DNA of 64,000 bases from Thermococcus bergensis (GCF_020386975.1 NZ_JABFNK010000002.1:21690-85689); one strand, 5' to 3'; shown: positions 48,090 to 56,571, counted from the first letter of the stretch. Numbers and translations are program-made. The notes: generated from the sequence alone by a model not told the origin.

Positions 48090-49139
48090 CTCCCTTTCGG
48101 CGTTTGTGAGCCTCTTTCCCTTTTTTTCCACAGCTACGTCGTCTTCTATTCTCACTCCTCCAAGATTGGGAATGTAAATGCCCGGCTCAATGGTAAACGT
48201 CATACCTTTTTCAAGAATTCTCTCATTCGTTTGACTTATATAGGGCTCTTCATGCACTTCAAGCCCAAGTCCATGCCCCGTTCTGTGGATGAAGTAGTTA
48301 CCATAACCTCTCTCGGATATATAATCCCTTGCTGCCCTGTCAACATCCTTAGCCTTTATTCCTTCGCGGACACTCTGAAAAGCACTCTCTTGGGCTTCTT
48401 TGACAACCTCATAGATTTCTTTGAGCTTTTCATTCGGGTGCCCTATGGCTATGGTTCTCGTGATATCGGAGCAGTAACCTTCATACTTTGCCCCAAAGTC
48501 AAGTATCACGAAGTCTCCGGGCCTTATTTTTCTTTCACTCGGTGTATGGTGAGGATTTGCAGCATTTTTCCCAGAAGCCACTATAGGCGAGAAAGACACT
48601 CCGTCCGCAAGCTCCCTGATGAGAAACTCAATTTCCAGCGCAATTTGCTTTTCACTCTTTCCCACCAAATCCCTGCTTATTATTTCATAGAAAACCTTGT
48701 CTGCAATTTCAGCGGCCTTTTTCATCAGGCTTAGCTCCTTTTCATCTTTGCGCATTCTCATCTCTCTTGTAATGACGCTCAGCGGATAGAGAGTGCAGTC
48801 CTCCAAAAGTCGCTCAATGTGGATTAGAAAGCTCGCCCTCATTGTATCTTCCACCAGGATCTTACCGCCCTTCAAATTCAGAGAAGCTAACACCCTTTCA
48901 AGGATTTCATAGGGGTTCTCTTCATCGCTCCAGAATACTGAATTTTCCCATTCAACCTCGTTTTCGTAGAGCTTGGGCGCTATTAGAACGCTTTCTCCCT
49001 CTCTGTTGACCAAAAGGAGAAAAAGTCTCTCCTCGGTCGCCTGAGGGGCCATACCGGTTAGGTAATATAGGTTGCTGCCGGGGGTTATCAGCGCACCATC
49101 ATAATTACCTTCCCGAAGAAACTCCAAGAATTTCTTCAT
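48075..49139 (-). CDS. Xaa-Pro dipeptidase / aminopeptidase (M24 family)
   Basis: A pita-bread metallopeptidase. Five metal ligands are visible: two Asp in ILDFGAKYEGYCSDITRT near 206-223, His in HRTGHGLGLEVHEEP near 278, Glu in TFTIEPGIYIP near 310 and Glu in GVRIEDDVAV near 325. An N-terminal creatinase-like domain (1-120) precedes. The ATG at 49139 gives 354 residues, close to the Pyrococcus prolidase (about 348); upstream ATG and other codons are possible because the ribosome binding site is weak. Release of residues before proline is inferred from family. Confidence 0.85.
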   Translation of the reverse strand: MKKFLEFLREGNYDGALITPGSNLYYLTGMAPQATEERLFLLLVNREGESVLIAPKLYENEVEWENSVFWSDEENPYEILERVLASLNLKGGKILVEDTMRASFLIHIERLLEDCTLYPLSVITREMRMRKDEKELSLMKKAAEIADKVFYEIISRDLVGKSEKQIALEIEFLIRELADGVSFSPIVASGKNAANPHHTPSERKIRPGDFVILDFGAKYEGYCSDITRTIAIGHPNEKLKEIYEVVKEAQESAFQSVREGIKAKDVDRAARDYISERGYGNYFIHRTGHGLGLEVHEEPYISQTNERILEKGMTFTIEPGIYIPNLGGVRIEDDVAVEKKGKRLTNAERELVIL

Positions 49140-49180
49140 CCTGTCCACATATACCACCATGAAGAAACTCGCGGGCAAAA

Positions 49181-49188
49181 TTTATAAG
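49181..49188 (+). promoter_or_regulatory. TATA box of tRNA-Arg
   Basis: TTTATAAG, 26-33 bases upstream of the tRNA, with CAAAA before it. Confidence 0.65.
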
Positions 49189-49213
49189 GCCTCTCCCAAA
49201 GTTTTCTTGGGTT

Positions 49214-49291
49214 GCCCCGGTGGCCTAGTCTGGATAGGGCGCGAGGCTGCGGACCTCGAGGTCCGGGGTTCAAATCCCCGCCGGGGCGCCA
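49214..49291 (+). tRNA. tRNA-Arg (anticodon GCG)
   Basis: Cloverleaf with acceptor GCCCCGG/CCGGGGC, anticodon stem CGAGG/CCTCG around CTGCGGA (anticodon GCG), T loop TTCAAAT and encoded CCA. An IS6-family element was inserted 35 bases downstream. Confidence 0.95.
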
Positions 49292-49325
49292 CATCTTATT
49301 CTCATATTCCACAATAATAAAAACG

Positions 49326-50106
49326 GATACTGTTAGGATAACTGGGGCATCACCTCCTGAAGCCATTCAGTAACATCACCAGGCGGATCACCAAAACTAG
49401 AATGAATTCTGACAAAATTATACCAGAAGGCAAACAGAAAAACAAACCTATGAACCCTCCTCCAGTCTTTACCCCTGAAATTATTCCAGAAACGCTTCGT
49501 CCTCTCCTTCAACGTCCTAAACCAGCGCTCAACACTGTTCCTCGGCCCGAAAGTCACATGCAGATAACCCAACCTCAAACTCTTAAAAGCAGACTTATAC
49601 CAGCTCGCCCTGTCAACCAGAAAGACAGGCTGCCCTTCACACGACTTTAAAACAACCAGAATGAAATCCCTGGCAACCCACCAGTTTCTAACAGTCGTAA
49701 TCCAGACTGCTAAAACTTCCTTGCTCTCAACGTCAATTGCAGCCCAGAGGTATCTTTTCTTCCCGTTGATTTTTATTACTGTTTCGTCAACTGCGATGAA
49801 GTTTCGCTGTTTTTTGACTGCGAGGATTTTTGGCTTGTAAACTGCTTCTGCGAGTTTTTGGACTGCCTCCCAGACTGTTACGTGACTGATTTTGAGTATT
49901 CTGGCGGTTTGCCGGTAACTGAGGCCTCGCAGGTATAATTCTACTCCCCTGATTTTCTTTTCTGGTGGGATTTTGTTGCGACGAAAGGGTTTTAAGGCTG
50001 AAACCACCCAGTAAATAATGGTTTCAGACTTCATGTTCCCCCTTCTTTTTCTAAAGTACTGCCAGTAACTTAAACCTGACACCCCACAGCTTATCCTAAC
50101 AGTATC
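49326..50106 (-). mobile_element. IS6-family insertion sequence, copy B (781 bp)
   Basis: The same inverted repeats as copy A and an 8-bp duplication TAAAAACG (49318-49325 and 50107-50114). The transposase matches copy A residue for residue as far as I compared, so both are recent. On its right side the duplication is eight bases from the TATA box of the 29-residue gene. Confidence 0.92.
49333..50034 (-). CDS. IS6-family transposase
   Basis: 233 residues with helix-turn-helix and intact DDE triad, as in copy A. The ATG at 50034 follows GGGGGAAC. Confidence 0.9.
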   Translation of the reverse strand: MKSETIIYWVVSALKPFRRNKIPPEKKIRGVELYLRGLSYRQTARILKISHVTVWEAVQKLAEAVYKPKILAVKKQRNFIAVDETVIKINGKKRYLWAAIDVESKEVLAVWITTVRNWWVARDFILVVLKSCEGQPVFLVDRASWYKSAFKSLRLGYLHVTFGPRNSVERWFRTLKERTKRFWNNFRGKDWRRVHRFVFLFAFWYNFVRIHSSFGDPPGDVTEWLQEVMPQLS

Positions 50107-50122
50107 TAAAAACGACCAAAAA

Positions 50123-50132
50123 TTTTTAAATA
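50123..50132 (+). promoter_or_regulatory. TATA box of the 29-residue gene
   Basis: TTTTTAAATA preceded by CCAAAAA (BRE-like). About 85 bases separate it from the ATG, so the leader would be some 60 bases long. Confidence 0.5.
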
Positions 50133-50217
50133 ACGCCTAGTAATTAAAATACAGAGCGTTTCTCATACGCCGCATTTCCCCACTCCGAAACAAAGTAGTA
50201 TTCTGGAGGTGGTAGAG

Positions 50218-50307
50218 ATGATAGAGGACGCGTTGATGCTCTATCTGCTCAGCAATGCAGGAACCAACCAAAAGAAGAAAAAGAAAAGAAAGCTCCTGGT
50301 TCTTTGA
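50218..50307 (+). CDS. Micro-protein of 29 residues between two IS elements
   Basis: A short frame starting MIEDALMLYLLSNAG and ending KRKLLVL behind the strong ribosome binding site GGAGGTGG. The first half is an amphipathic or membrane-seeking helix and the second a run of Lys/Arg. A TATA box is present upstream. An IS6 element ends 103 bases before the ATG and an IS4-like target duplication begins six bases after the stop, yet neither touches the frame. No family recognised. Confidence 0.6.
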   Translation: MIEDALMLYLLSNAGTNQKKKKKRKLLVL

Positions 50308-50322
50308 TCCTTTCGAATTTCG

Positions 50323-51191
50323 GGGCGTGTTTAGTTTCACCCCCTGTTATTTAAACAGTATTTGACTCTGAGGAGGATTTTCAGACCATAACACATTACC
50401 CCAAGCAGGATTCGGGTTACAGTAGTCTTTTTCAGAAAACAGGGGATCCTACTGCCAAACCACGTTGTAAACGCACCCCAGAACCCCTCATGAGGATTCC
50501 TATGCCTGTACTCTTCTTCAGAAAACACTCTGTCTCTCTTCTTACTACCAAAACCACCTGGAGCGTTCTTAGTTTTCTTAACAATCGGCCGATAACCCTT
50601 TTCCACCACAGTGTTCAGAACTTTCTTTGAATCATAAGCCCCATCAGCATAAAAATTCCCAGAACCCCCCGGCAGGAGTTCAATCAGCTCGTTCTCAGAA
50701 GTTGTGATCTTCACAGCAACCGGATACAGTAAACCCGGCAGGATTCTCGTTATTGCCTGAACTTCTATCCTGCCCTTTTTTTATTTGTAATAATGGTTGA
50801 GTCTGCTTGAGTGCTGGCGTAGGGTAATTTCTGGAGTTTTTTCAGGAGGTGGTTTGTCAGTTCTTCGAGGTTCAGCTTTTTCTCCCAGTTGTGGAGGGTT
50901 GAGTAGTGAATGTTTGCTCCGAAGAATTTTCTGCCGTAGTGCTGGGCGTCTCTGAGAGGTAGGTTGTAGTATTGTTTAAAGAGGAGTATTGCCAGTATTG
51001 TTTTTACTGGAAATTTTTTGGATTTTGGCAGGTTCTTCAGCTTTCCTTCTGATTCGAAGTCTGCTAAAACGTCAAGAATTGCGAATGCCACGCTTTCAGG
51101 GTCTTTGAGTCTGTGATCCCATCTGGGGATCACGACAACCACCCGAAAGAATTCAGCAAAAACCCTAATAAAGGTTACTATAAACACGCCC
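50323..51191 (-). mobile_element. IS4-like insertion sequence, copy 4 (869 bp)
   Basis: Inverted repeats GGGCGTGTTTA and a perfect 10-bp duplication TCGAATTTCG (50313-50322 and 51192-51201). It shares its two variant bases with copy 3. Its 5' end faces the promoter of the phosphoesterase-like gene. Confidence 0.92.
50337..51187 (-). CDS. IS4-like transposase, two frames joined by -1 slip
   Basis: Frames 50765-51187 and 50337-50714 with the catalytic residues divided between them and the same A7G junction as in the other copies. Confidence 0.7.
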
Positions 51192-51206
51192 TCGAATTTC
51201 GAAAAG

Positions 51207-51214
51207 CTTAAATA
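51207..51214 (+). promoter_or_regulatory. TATA box of the phosphoesterase-like gene, next to an IS
   Basis: CTTAAATA preceded by AAAAG (51202-51206); the target duplication of IS copy 4 ends at 51201. Confidence 0.65.
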
Positions 51215-51260
51215 CTCCTTTTTAGTAAAATAAAGTTAGAAAAATTGGGGGGTGGTAGGA

Positions 51261-52016
51261 ATGGCATACGTGGCAGTACTGGCGAACATCAACGGAAACT
51301 TCCCAGCCCTCATGAAAGCCCTCGGAAAAATTGAGGAACTCAAAGAAGAAGGCTACGAGATTGAAAAATATTACATCCTCGGAAACATAATTGGATTGTT
51401 CCCCTATCCAAAGGAAGTTCTTGATGCTCTTGATGACCTGATAAAGACCAACAATGTAAAGATAATCAGGGGAGAATTTGACCAGATAATAGCCATGAGT
51501 GATCCCCATGCCGAAGGGCCGGATTATATCGATGAACTTGCAATCGAGCCGTATGTAAAGAAGGCATTAAAATACACCTGGGAAAAGCTTGGCCATGAAG
51601 GAAGGGAGTTCATAAGAGATTTGCCTATATACCTAGTTGATAAAATAGGCAAGAACGACATTTTCGGGGTCTACGGAAGCCCATTAAACCCCTTCGAGGG
51701 CAAGGTTCTTCCAGAGCAGCCTACCTCATACTATGAAGCCGTCATGAGACCGGTAAAGGACTACGAACTTCTATTAGTAGCATCACCAAAACTCCCGGTC
51801 AATGCCATGACAAGGTACGGAAGGGTAGTATGTCCCGGCAGCATTGGATTCCCACCGGGAAAAGAGCACAAAGCAACTTTTGCCATCATAAACGCTGATA
51901 ACCTGCACACAAAATTCGTAGAAGTTGAATATGACAAGAAGATCATAGAGGACAAAATAAGAGCAGAAGGATTACCAGAGGAGCTCATTAAAATCCTCTA
52001 TCACGGAAAGGTTTAA
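51261..52016 (+). CDS. Metallophosphoesterase-fold protein without metal ligands
   Basis: A 251-residue protein with the calcineurin-like phosphoesterase layout but degenerate motifs. The usual DxHGN reads ANINGNFPAL, GDxxG reads GNIIGLFPYP, GNHD reads GEFDQII, the HGSP position reads YGSPLNP, and GHTH reads ASPKLP; only the structural PGSIGFPPG end block is kept. So all the Asp/His/Asn metal ligands I can align are replaced. A catalytic role is unlikely; a binding or regulatory role is inferred. The ATG at 51261 follows GGTGGTAGGA. Confidence 0.7.
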   Translation: MAYVAVLANINGNFPALMKALGKIEELKEEGYEIEKYYILGNIIGLFPYPKEVLDALDDLIKTNNVKIIRGEFDQIIAMSDPHAEGPDYIDELAIEPYVKKALKYTWEKLGHEGREFIRDLPIYLVDKIGKNDIFGVYGSPLNPFEGKVLPEQPTSYYEAVMRPVKDYELLLVASPKLPVNAMTRYGRVVCPGSIGFPPGKEHKATFAIINADNLHTKFVEVEYDKKIIEDKIRAEGLPEELIKILYHGKV

Positions 52017-53310
52017 ACAGCTCGAACACCCTTTTTATTTCTTTTCTGAATATTCCAACGTATGCCACAAAAGCTAATAACAGGAGAGTTTTTGAGAGAA
52101 ATACAGTGAACTGCAGTAGAAGAGCCACAGCAAATTGAGTATAAGAAGTAAGCGAAACTCCCAGCTTCTTGTTTGCCACAACTAATGTGCCAGTTAGTAT
52201 CGTTAGATATCCCAGAAAGAGTCCGAAAACAGCCCCATATTCTCCAAAAGGGCTTATCGAGAATATCCAAGCAGCGAGAGAAACCACAGCGCCCAGGAGT
52301 GAAATTATGGTCCCTTCTTTTACATATTTTGTCGAGTTCAGCGCCACTATGCTGGGGTTGTACGCTATATACGTTTCTACCGCCATGAGAGTTAGGTAGA
52401 ACTCTCTACCCAGATTAAACCCAAAGAGTAGCGATAAAATTTCTCTTCCGACAAGCATAAGGATAAAAACCGCCAAAGCCACTATAAAGGACAGCAGCTT
52501 CGTGGAGTCTTCAGCAAGTCTCTTCACGTATTCCATCTCATTTTTCCCATATTTGTAAGAGTATAAGGGCATTATCGCAGATTGAAGCACCTGAGGCAGG
52601 TAAGTCAACAAAAATGCCGCCGAAAGAGAAGCCGAAACAATGCCTGCAGCTTCAGGAGAAGCAAGCTTCTCGGTTAGGAAGTATGGGGCTTGAATAAGAA
52701 AAACCCCCGAAACTGTCCCAAGAAATGCAAAGCTGGAATACCTCAAAAGAGGTTTAAGGGTCTCCAAGGAGGGTTTTCCAAACAGCCTCTCCCTAAAAAG
52801 GTACAAAAATCCAAAAATGGCCACGCCAGAAAGAAGGCCAATGTAGGGGAGGTAGTAATTTTCCGACAAAAATCCTCCAATAAATAGCACAAACGCTCCA
52901 ATCATTGTATAAGCGTAAACCTCACCTTTGTGAAGGCCATAGATAAAGCTGCGAAACGTCAGCTGGAGAGCCCTCAAGACTGCCAGAATGGCCAGATAAA
53001 AGTTAAAAGGAACTAAAACCAAGCCAGCTAAAGGGAAAGAAAATCCCAAAGTTGATATGGACTTTATTTTTTCCATTTCTCCCCTCCCTAGAAACTCGGA
53101 GGCATACTTCCCCAGAGCAACTGCAAAAAAGCTTAGGGGAACTGCCAGTAAAAATGCCTGCGATATAAGTGAATTTACCTTTCCCAAAACTTCGACACCG
53201 AATCTTCTTGAGATAACTATGCTGTAAATAAGCCTGCTGAGGCCAAAGAGAGCAAGGGCAACTATACTCGCTATTGAATGCCGAAGCATAACTTTTCTCT
53301 CATAACTCAT
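51988..53310 (-). CDS. Polysaccharide flippase-like membrane protein (MOP superfamily)
   Basis: A 440-residue protein with about 14 hydrophobic helices of the Wzx/polysaccharide synthesis type. The first helix pair contains SRLIYSIVISRRFGVEVLGKV near 25-45, typical of the family. It probably flips a lipid-linked glycan, which would suit the AglB pathway seen elsewhere in the window, but it is not clustered with it. No ribosome binding site is visible before the ATG. It overlaps the phosphoesterase-like gene by 29 bases. Confidence 0.72.
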   Translation of the reverse strand: MSYERKVMLRHSIASIVALALFGLSRLIYSIVISRRFGVEVLGKVNSLISQAFLLAVPLSFFAVALGKYASEFLGRGEMEKIKSISTLGFSFPLAGLVLVPFNFYLAILAVLRALQLTFRSFIYGLHKGEVYAYTMIGAFVLFIGGFLSENYYLPYIGLLSGVAIFGFLYLFRERLFGKPSLETLKPLLRYSSFAFLGTVSGVFLIQAPYFLTEKLASPEAAGIVSASLSAAFLLTYLPQVLQSAIMPLYSYKYGKNEMEYVKRLAEDSTKLLSFIVALAVFILMLVGREILSLLFGFNLGREFYLTLMAVETYIAYNPSIVALNSTKYVKEGTIISLLGAVVSLAAWIFSISPFGEYGAVFGLFLGYLTILTGTLVVANKKLGVSLTSYTQFAVALLLQFTVFLSKTLLLLAFVAYVGIFRKEIKRVFELFKPFRDRGF

Positions 53311-53334
53311 AAGAGAAAATAAATAAAGCAGAAT

Positions 53335-53634
53335 TTAACCTTTGCGGAAGCCCAAATAAAAGCCCGCAACAAATGCCCCTGTTCCGGGTAAAATCCCCAC
53401 TACTTTATCAGCCAAGCTTAAGGTTGATGTAGTTGCACTTTCCGCAAAGTTAAAGAGGGCATCGGTGTTTATTGTTATAACTCCTTTTTGCTGGAGCCAG
53501 AAAAGGCTTAAAATGTATGCACCTATCAAAGTGAGTACTATTTTTATGAACTTTTTAAGCGCATAACCTGTGATAAACCCAACAGCAGCCCCTATACCCA
53601 TATCACCCATTATTCCGCCAAAGTCGAAGTTCAT
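53335..53634 (-). CDS. FUN14-family membrane protein
   Basis: A 99-residue protein with three hydrophobic segments and the FUN14 features GAAVGFITGYALKKFIK near 15-31 and the glycine-rich C-terminal GAFVAGFYLGFRKG. Function in archaea is unknown. It follows GGTGAGTC and precedes the flippase gene by 24 bases on the same strand. Confidence 0.75.
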   Translation of the reverse strand: MNFDFGGIMGDMGIGAAVGFITGYALKKFIKIVLTLIGAYILSLFWLQQKGVITINTDALFNFAESATTSTLSLADKVVGILPGTGAFVAGFYLGFRKG

Positions 53635-53728
53635 AGTGACTCACCATTTGTCTTTAGGTTTCTGCAATTAAAACCCTTTTGCTTTTGGATTTTACAGTGG
53701 CAAAATGTTTAAATTGTATAAAAACTAT

Positions 53729-53738
53729 CTTATATAAG
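53729..53738 (+). promoter_or_regulatory. TATA box of the PadR gene with flanking direct repeats
   Basis: CTTATATAAG is a palindromic TATA box. AAATGTTT occurs on both sides, at 53703-53710 and 53742-53749, and may be an operator pair. Confidence 0.5.
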
Positions 53739-53786
53739 CATAAATGTTTTAAGAGCAAATAATATGTGTCATTGAGGGTGATACAT

Positions 53787-54110
53787 ATGGCAACACCTAT
53801 GGAAAGACTCAAAGAGAAGATGACAAAAGAAGTTATGTGGATCTACATACTGAGACTGCTAAAAGAAAGGCCTATGTACGCATATGAGCTCAAAAATGAG
53901 ATAAGGGAGAGATTTGGATTTGAACCCGCCACCGTGAGCAGTTATGTAGTGCTTTACAAGCTCGAACACGAAGGCTACGTCACTTCAGAATGGCAGGAGA
54001 GCGAGACTGGAAAGCCCTCCAGAAAATACTACAAGCTTACGGAAAAGGGAGAGAAACTTCTCGAAGAAGGAATAAAATTTATAGAAGAAATGCTGAACAA
54101 GCTCAAATGA
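53787..54110 (+). CDS. PadR-family transcriptional regulator
   Basis: A 107-residue winged-helix regulator. The PadR core is visible as ILRLLKERPMYAYELKNEI near 20-38, VSSYVVLYKLEHEGYV near 51-66 and the wing ETGKPSRKYYKLTEKGEKLL near 74-93, followed by a dimerisation helix. GAGGGTGAT precedes the ATG. Ligand and targets are unknown; autoregulation is likely for the family. Confidence 0.85.
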   Translation: MATPMERLKEKMTKEVMWIYILRLLKERPMYAYELKNEIRERFGFEPATVSSYVVLYKLEHEGYVTSEWQESETGKPSRKYYKLTEKGEKLLEEGIKFIEEMLNKLK

Positions 54111-54112
54111 CT

Positions 54113-54271
54113 CTAACGTCCTGCTCCTCCTCTTGGTTCTCTAGCCTTTGCTCTTAGTCCCTTGTATCCGCACTTCCTGCACTTCTCTGCTTTCCAGGGG
54201 TTAGTAGCACCACACCTCATGCATATGTACTTCCTAAATAGCCTTGCCTCAGCTTCAGGAAACCTCGCCAT
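54113..54271 (-). CDS. rpl40e: Ribosomal protein L40e
   Basis: A 52-residue zinc-ribbon protein with [19 protein letters not shown]. The ATG at 54271 begins [10 protein letters not shown]; an upstream in-frame extension is rejected. It converges on padR with two bases between the stops. Confidence 0.93.
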   Translation of the reverse strand: MARFPEAEARLFRKYICMRCGATNPWKAEKCRKCGYKGLRAKAREPRGGAGR

Positions 54272-54382
54272 TTTAATCCCTCCATGATCTTGACTGTGTT
54301 CACTTACAAGCATTTCTTTTTAAGCTTTACCTTTTTGAAATACCGAAAGATTTTTATTCAGACTTTGCTCTCTCACTTATGA

Positions 54383-54470
54383 GCGGGGGTGCCCGAGCCT
54401 GGCCAAAGGGGACGGACTTAAGATCCGTTGCCGTAGGGCTGCGCGGGTTCGAATCCCGTCCCCCGCACCA
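54383..54470 (+). tRNA. tRNA-Leu (anticodon TAA)
   Basis: Class II tRNA with acceptor GCGGGGG/CCCCCGC, anticodon stem ACGGA/TCCGT around CTTAAGA (anticodon TAA), a long variable arm and encoded CCA. Confidence 0.95.
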
Positions 54471-54546
54471 CTTTTGTAAAATCATACTCCTTTCTGAGAA
54501 ACTTGTCTTGAAAAATAGATTCTTCCAACAAAAATTAAATAAGAAA

Positions 54547-55380
54547 TCAAAGCTTCCTCAAACTTGGAAACCAGTATTTTTTACCCTTCTTCTCTTTCTC
54601 TTCGTCCCATTCGTGTAAGATTTTGACAGCTTCACTAGCAACCAATGCTGCTTCTTTTTCACCGGCTTTTCCAAACTCATTGGTTATTCTGTTCGCAAAA
54701 ACCGCACAAACACAGCCTGCCCTAAGACCATAAATGTTTGCAAGGGTGTAGAGTGTAGCCGCTTCCATCTCAAAGTTCGTGACTTTGGCTTGTCTCAGGT
54801 CATCTATGAGGTGCTTTGCAAAGCTCGGGAAGTAGCCGTTCAATCCAGGCCTTGCCTGACCTACATAAAAGCTGTCAGTAGAAGCGGTAATTCCAACGTG
54901 GTACCTAACCCCCAATGTTTCCGCAGCTTCGATCAGAGCTAAAGTGACCTCAACATCGGCACTTGCCGGATATTCTACTCTCACATACTGCTTTGATGTT
55001 CCCTCAAGTCTAACGGCAGCTTTTGCTATTATCAAATCCCCAATCTCTATTCCGGGCTGAATTGCCCCTGTTGAGCCGACCCTAATGAAAGTGTCAGCAC
55101 CTATTGCCGCTAATTCTTCTATCGCTATTGCCGTTGAAGGTCCTCCTATTCCCGTTGAGGTAACGCTTATAGGAGCACCCTTGTACCTTCCAGTGTGTGT
55201 TCTGTACTCCCTATGGAACGCTATTTCCCTCGCTTCATCCCAGAGAGAGCTTATCTTGGGAACCCTCTCAGGATCGCCGGGGAGCAGAACATATCTAGCA
55301 ACATCACCGGGCTTGCAGGCTATATGGTACTGGTATCCTTCTTCCGTTTGAGGCCTATCCGCAGGCATGAATTTTTTCAT
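54547..55380 (-). CDS. Uridine phosphorylase-like nucleoside phosphorylase
   Basis: A 277-residue PNP/UDP-family enzyme that cleaves nucleosides with phosphate. Phosphate and sugar contacts are visible: VLLPGDPERVPKI near 32-44, the family signature GADTFIRVGSTGAIQPG near 93-109, and NFEMEAATLYTLAN near 204-217. The signature order fits uridine phosphorylase better than purine enzymes, but substrate range in archaea is broad. The ATG at 55380 follows GGAGGTGAG. Confidence 0.85.
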   Translation of the reverse strand: MKKFMPADRPQTEEGYQYHIACKPGDVARYVLLPGDPERVPKISSLWDEAREIAFHREYRTHTGRYKGAPISVTSTGIGGPSTAIAIEELAAIGADTFIRVGSTGAIQPGIEIGDLIIAKAAVRLEGTSKQYVRVEYPASADVEVTLALIEAAETLGVRYHVGITASTDSFYVGQARPGLNGYFPSFAKHLIDDLRQAKVTNFEMEAATLYTLANIYGLRAGCVCAVFANRITNEFGKAGEKEAALVASEAVKILHEWDEEKEKKGKKYWFPSLRKL

Positions 55381-55449
55381 TTCTCTCACCTCCACATGAA
55401 TTTTGGAAAGGGATATATAAATGAAATCCCTACCCCAAATGGTGAGACA

Positions 55450-56496
55450 ATGCTGAGATGTCTGAAATGCGGAAGAACTTACGAGGACTTTAAAATTATG
55501 TGCAAATGCGGTGGAGCCCTTGAATACATTGGAGAAAAGAGGGGGAATTTTGAAAGCTTGTTGAGAAAAGAATTCTTAGACATAAGGAGATACCTCAGTT
55601 TCTTGCCCCTAAAAGAGGAGTTTTTGCCGAGGCTTACGACTCCAATAACCCCGATAGTGGAGAGAAAAATTGAAGGGGTTAACGTTTTCTTCAAGCTCGA
55701 GTACTTAATGCCAAGCGGGTCCTTCAAAGACAGGGGCACCTATGTAACCATCGCAAAGCTGAAGGAAGAAGGCATAAGCGAGGTAACGCTCGACTCTTCA
55801 GGAAACGCAGCGTTAAGTTTAGCCCTCTTTGCAAAAAGCGAGGGGATAAAAGCCCACATCTTCATTCCAAAACATACAAGCGAAGGAAAAAAGAGACTTC
55901 TCAGGCTGCTGGGAGTAGAGGTTCATGAAGTTGAAGGGTCACGAATGGAAGTGCATGAAAAGGCAAGAAGCTTTCTGGAGGGAATTTACATATCTCACTG
56001 GTACAACCCGTATTTCCTTGAGGGAACAAAAACGGTAGCTTACGAGGTTTATGAGCAGATAGGGAGTGTAGATTATGCATTAGCGCCCACCGGAAGTGGA
56101 ACCCTGTTTTTAGGCCTCTACAAGGGGTTTAAAGAATTGGAGACACTTGAAGGGACAAAAACTCCCAGAATGATTGCTGTCCAGGGAAAAGGGTATGAAA
56201 GCCTGTGCAAGATGAGTGAAGAAAAAAGCAGGCTTGCAGAGGGGATAGCAATTCCCGAACCTCCCAGAAGAGAGCAGATGCGTAAAGCCCTAGAAGAAAG
56301 CAATGGAATCTGTATTTCCGTAGGAGATAAAGAAATCACAGATGCCATAGAAGACCTCATCTCCATGGGTTTCTTAGTTGAGCCAACAGCAGCAACAGCA
56401 TATGCTGCATTTAAGCTGCTCTTAGAAGAAGGCTATTTTGAAAAAGGCGCAAAAGTGCTTATCCCCCTCACCGGTTCTGGACTGAAAAACATTTAA
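55450..56496 (+). CDS. Threonine synthase-like PLP enzyme
   Basis: A 348-residue fold-type II PLP enzyme. A small N-terminal zinc-like site (CLKCGRTY and CKCGGAL, near 4-25) precedes the catalytic core; the PLP lysine is in PSGSFKDRGTY near 91-101, the phosphate loop in APTGSGTLFLGL near 208, and SSGNAALSLALFA near 117. This is the threonine synthase layout, though cysteate synthase and related enzymes share it. GGTGAGACA precedes the ATG. Its stop touches the 3' end of tRNA-Cys on the other strand. Confidence 0.8.
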   Translation: MLRCLKCGRTYEDFKIMCKCGGALEYIGEKRGNFESLLRKEFLDIRRYLSFLPLKEEFLPRLTTPITPIVERKIEGVNVFFKLEYLMPSGSFKDRGTYVTIAKLKEEGISEVTLDSSGNAALSLALFAKSEGIKAHIFIPKHTSEGKKRLLRLLGVEVHEVEGSRMEVHEKARSFLEGIYISHWYNPYFLEGTKTVAYEVYEQIGSVDYALAPTGSGTLFLGLYKGFKELETLEGTKTPRMIAVQGKGYESLCKMSEEKSRLAEGIAIPEPPRREQMRKALEESNGICISVGDKEITDAIEDLISMGFLVEPTAATAYAAFKLLLEEGYFEKGAKVLIPLTGSGLKNI

Positions 56497-56571
56497 TGGA
56501 GCCGGGAGGGGGATTTGAACCCCCGTAAAGCGGATCTGCAGTCCGCCGCCTCACCTCTAGGCTATCCCGGC
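56497..56571 (-). tRNA. tRNA-Cys (anticodon GCA)
   Basis: Minus-strand cloverleaf with acceptor GCCGGGA/TCCCGGC, anticodon stem GCGGA/TCCGC around CTGCAGA (anticodon GCA), T loop TTCAAAT, discriminator U and encoded CCA. The CCA end lies directly against the stop codon of the threonine synthase-like gene. Confidence 0.95.

Noticed and set aside
49214..50106. Integration of a larger element at tRNA-Arg
   Set aside because: The element downstream is a simple IS6 with its own 8-bp duplication outside the tRNA, and there is no integrase or duplicated tRNA end.
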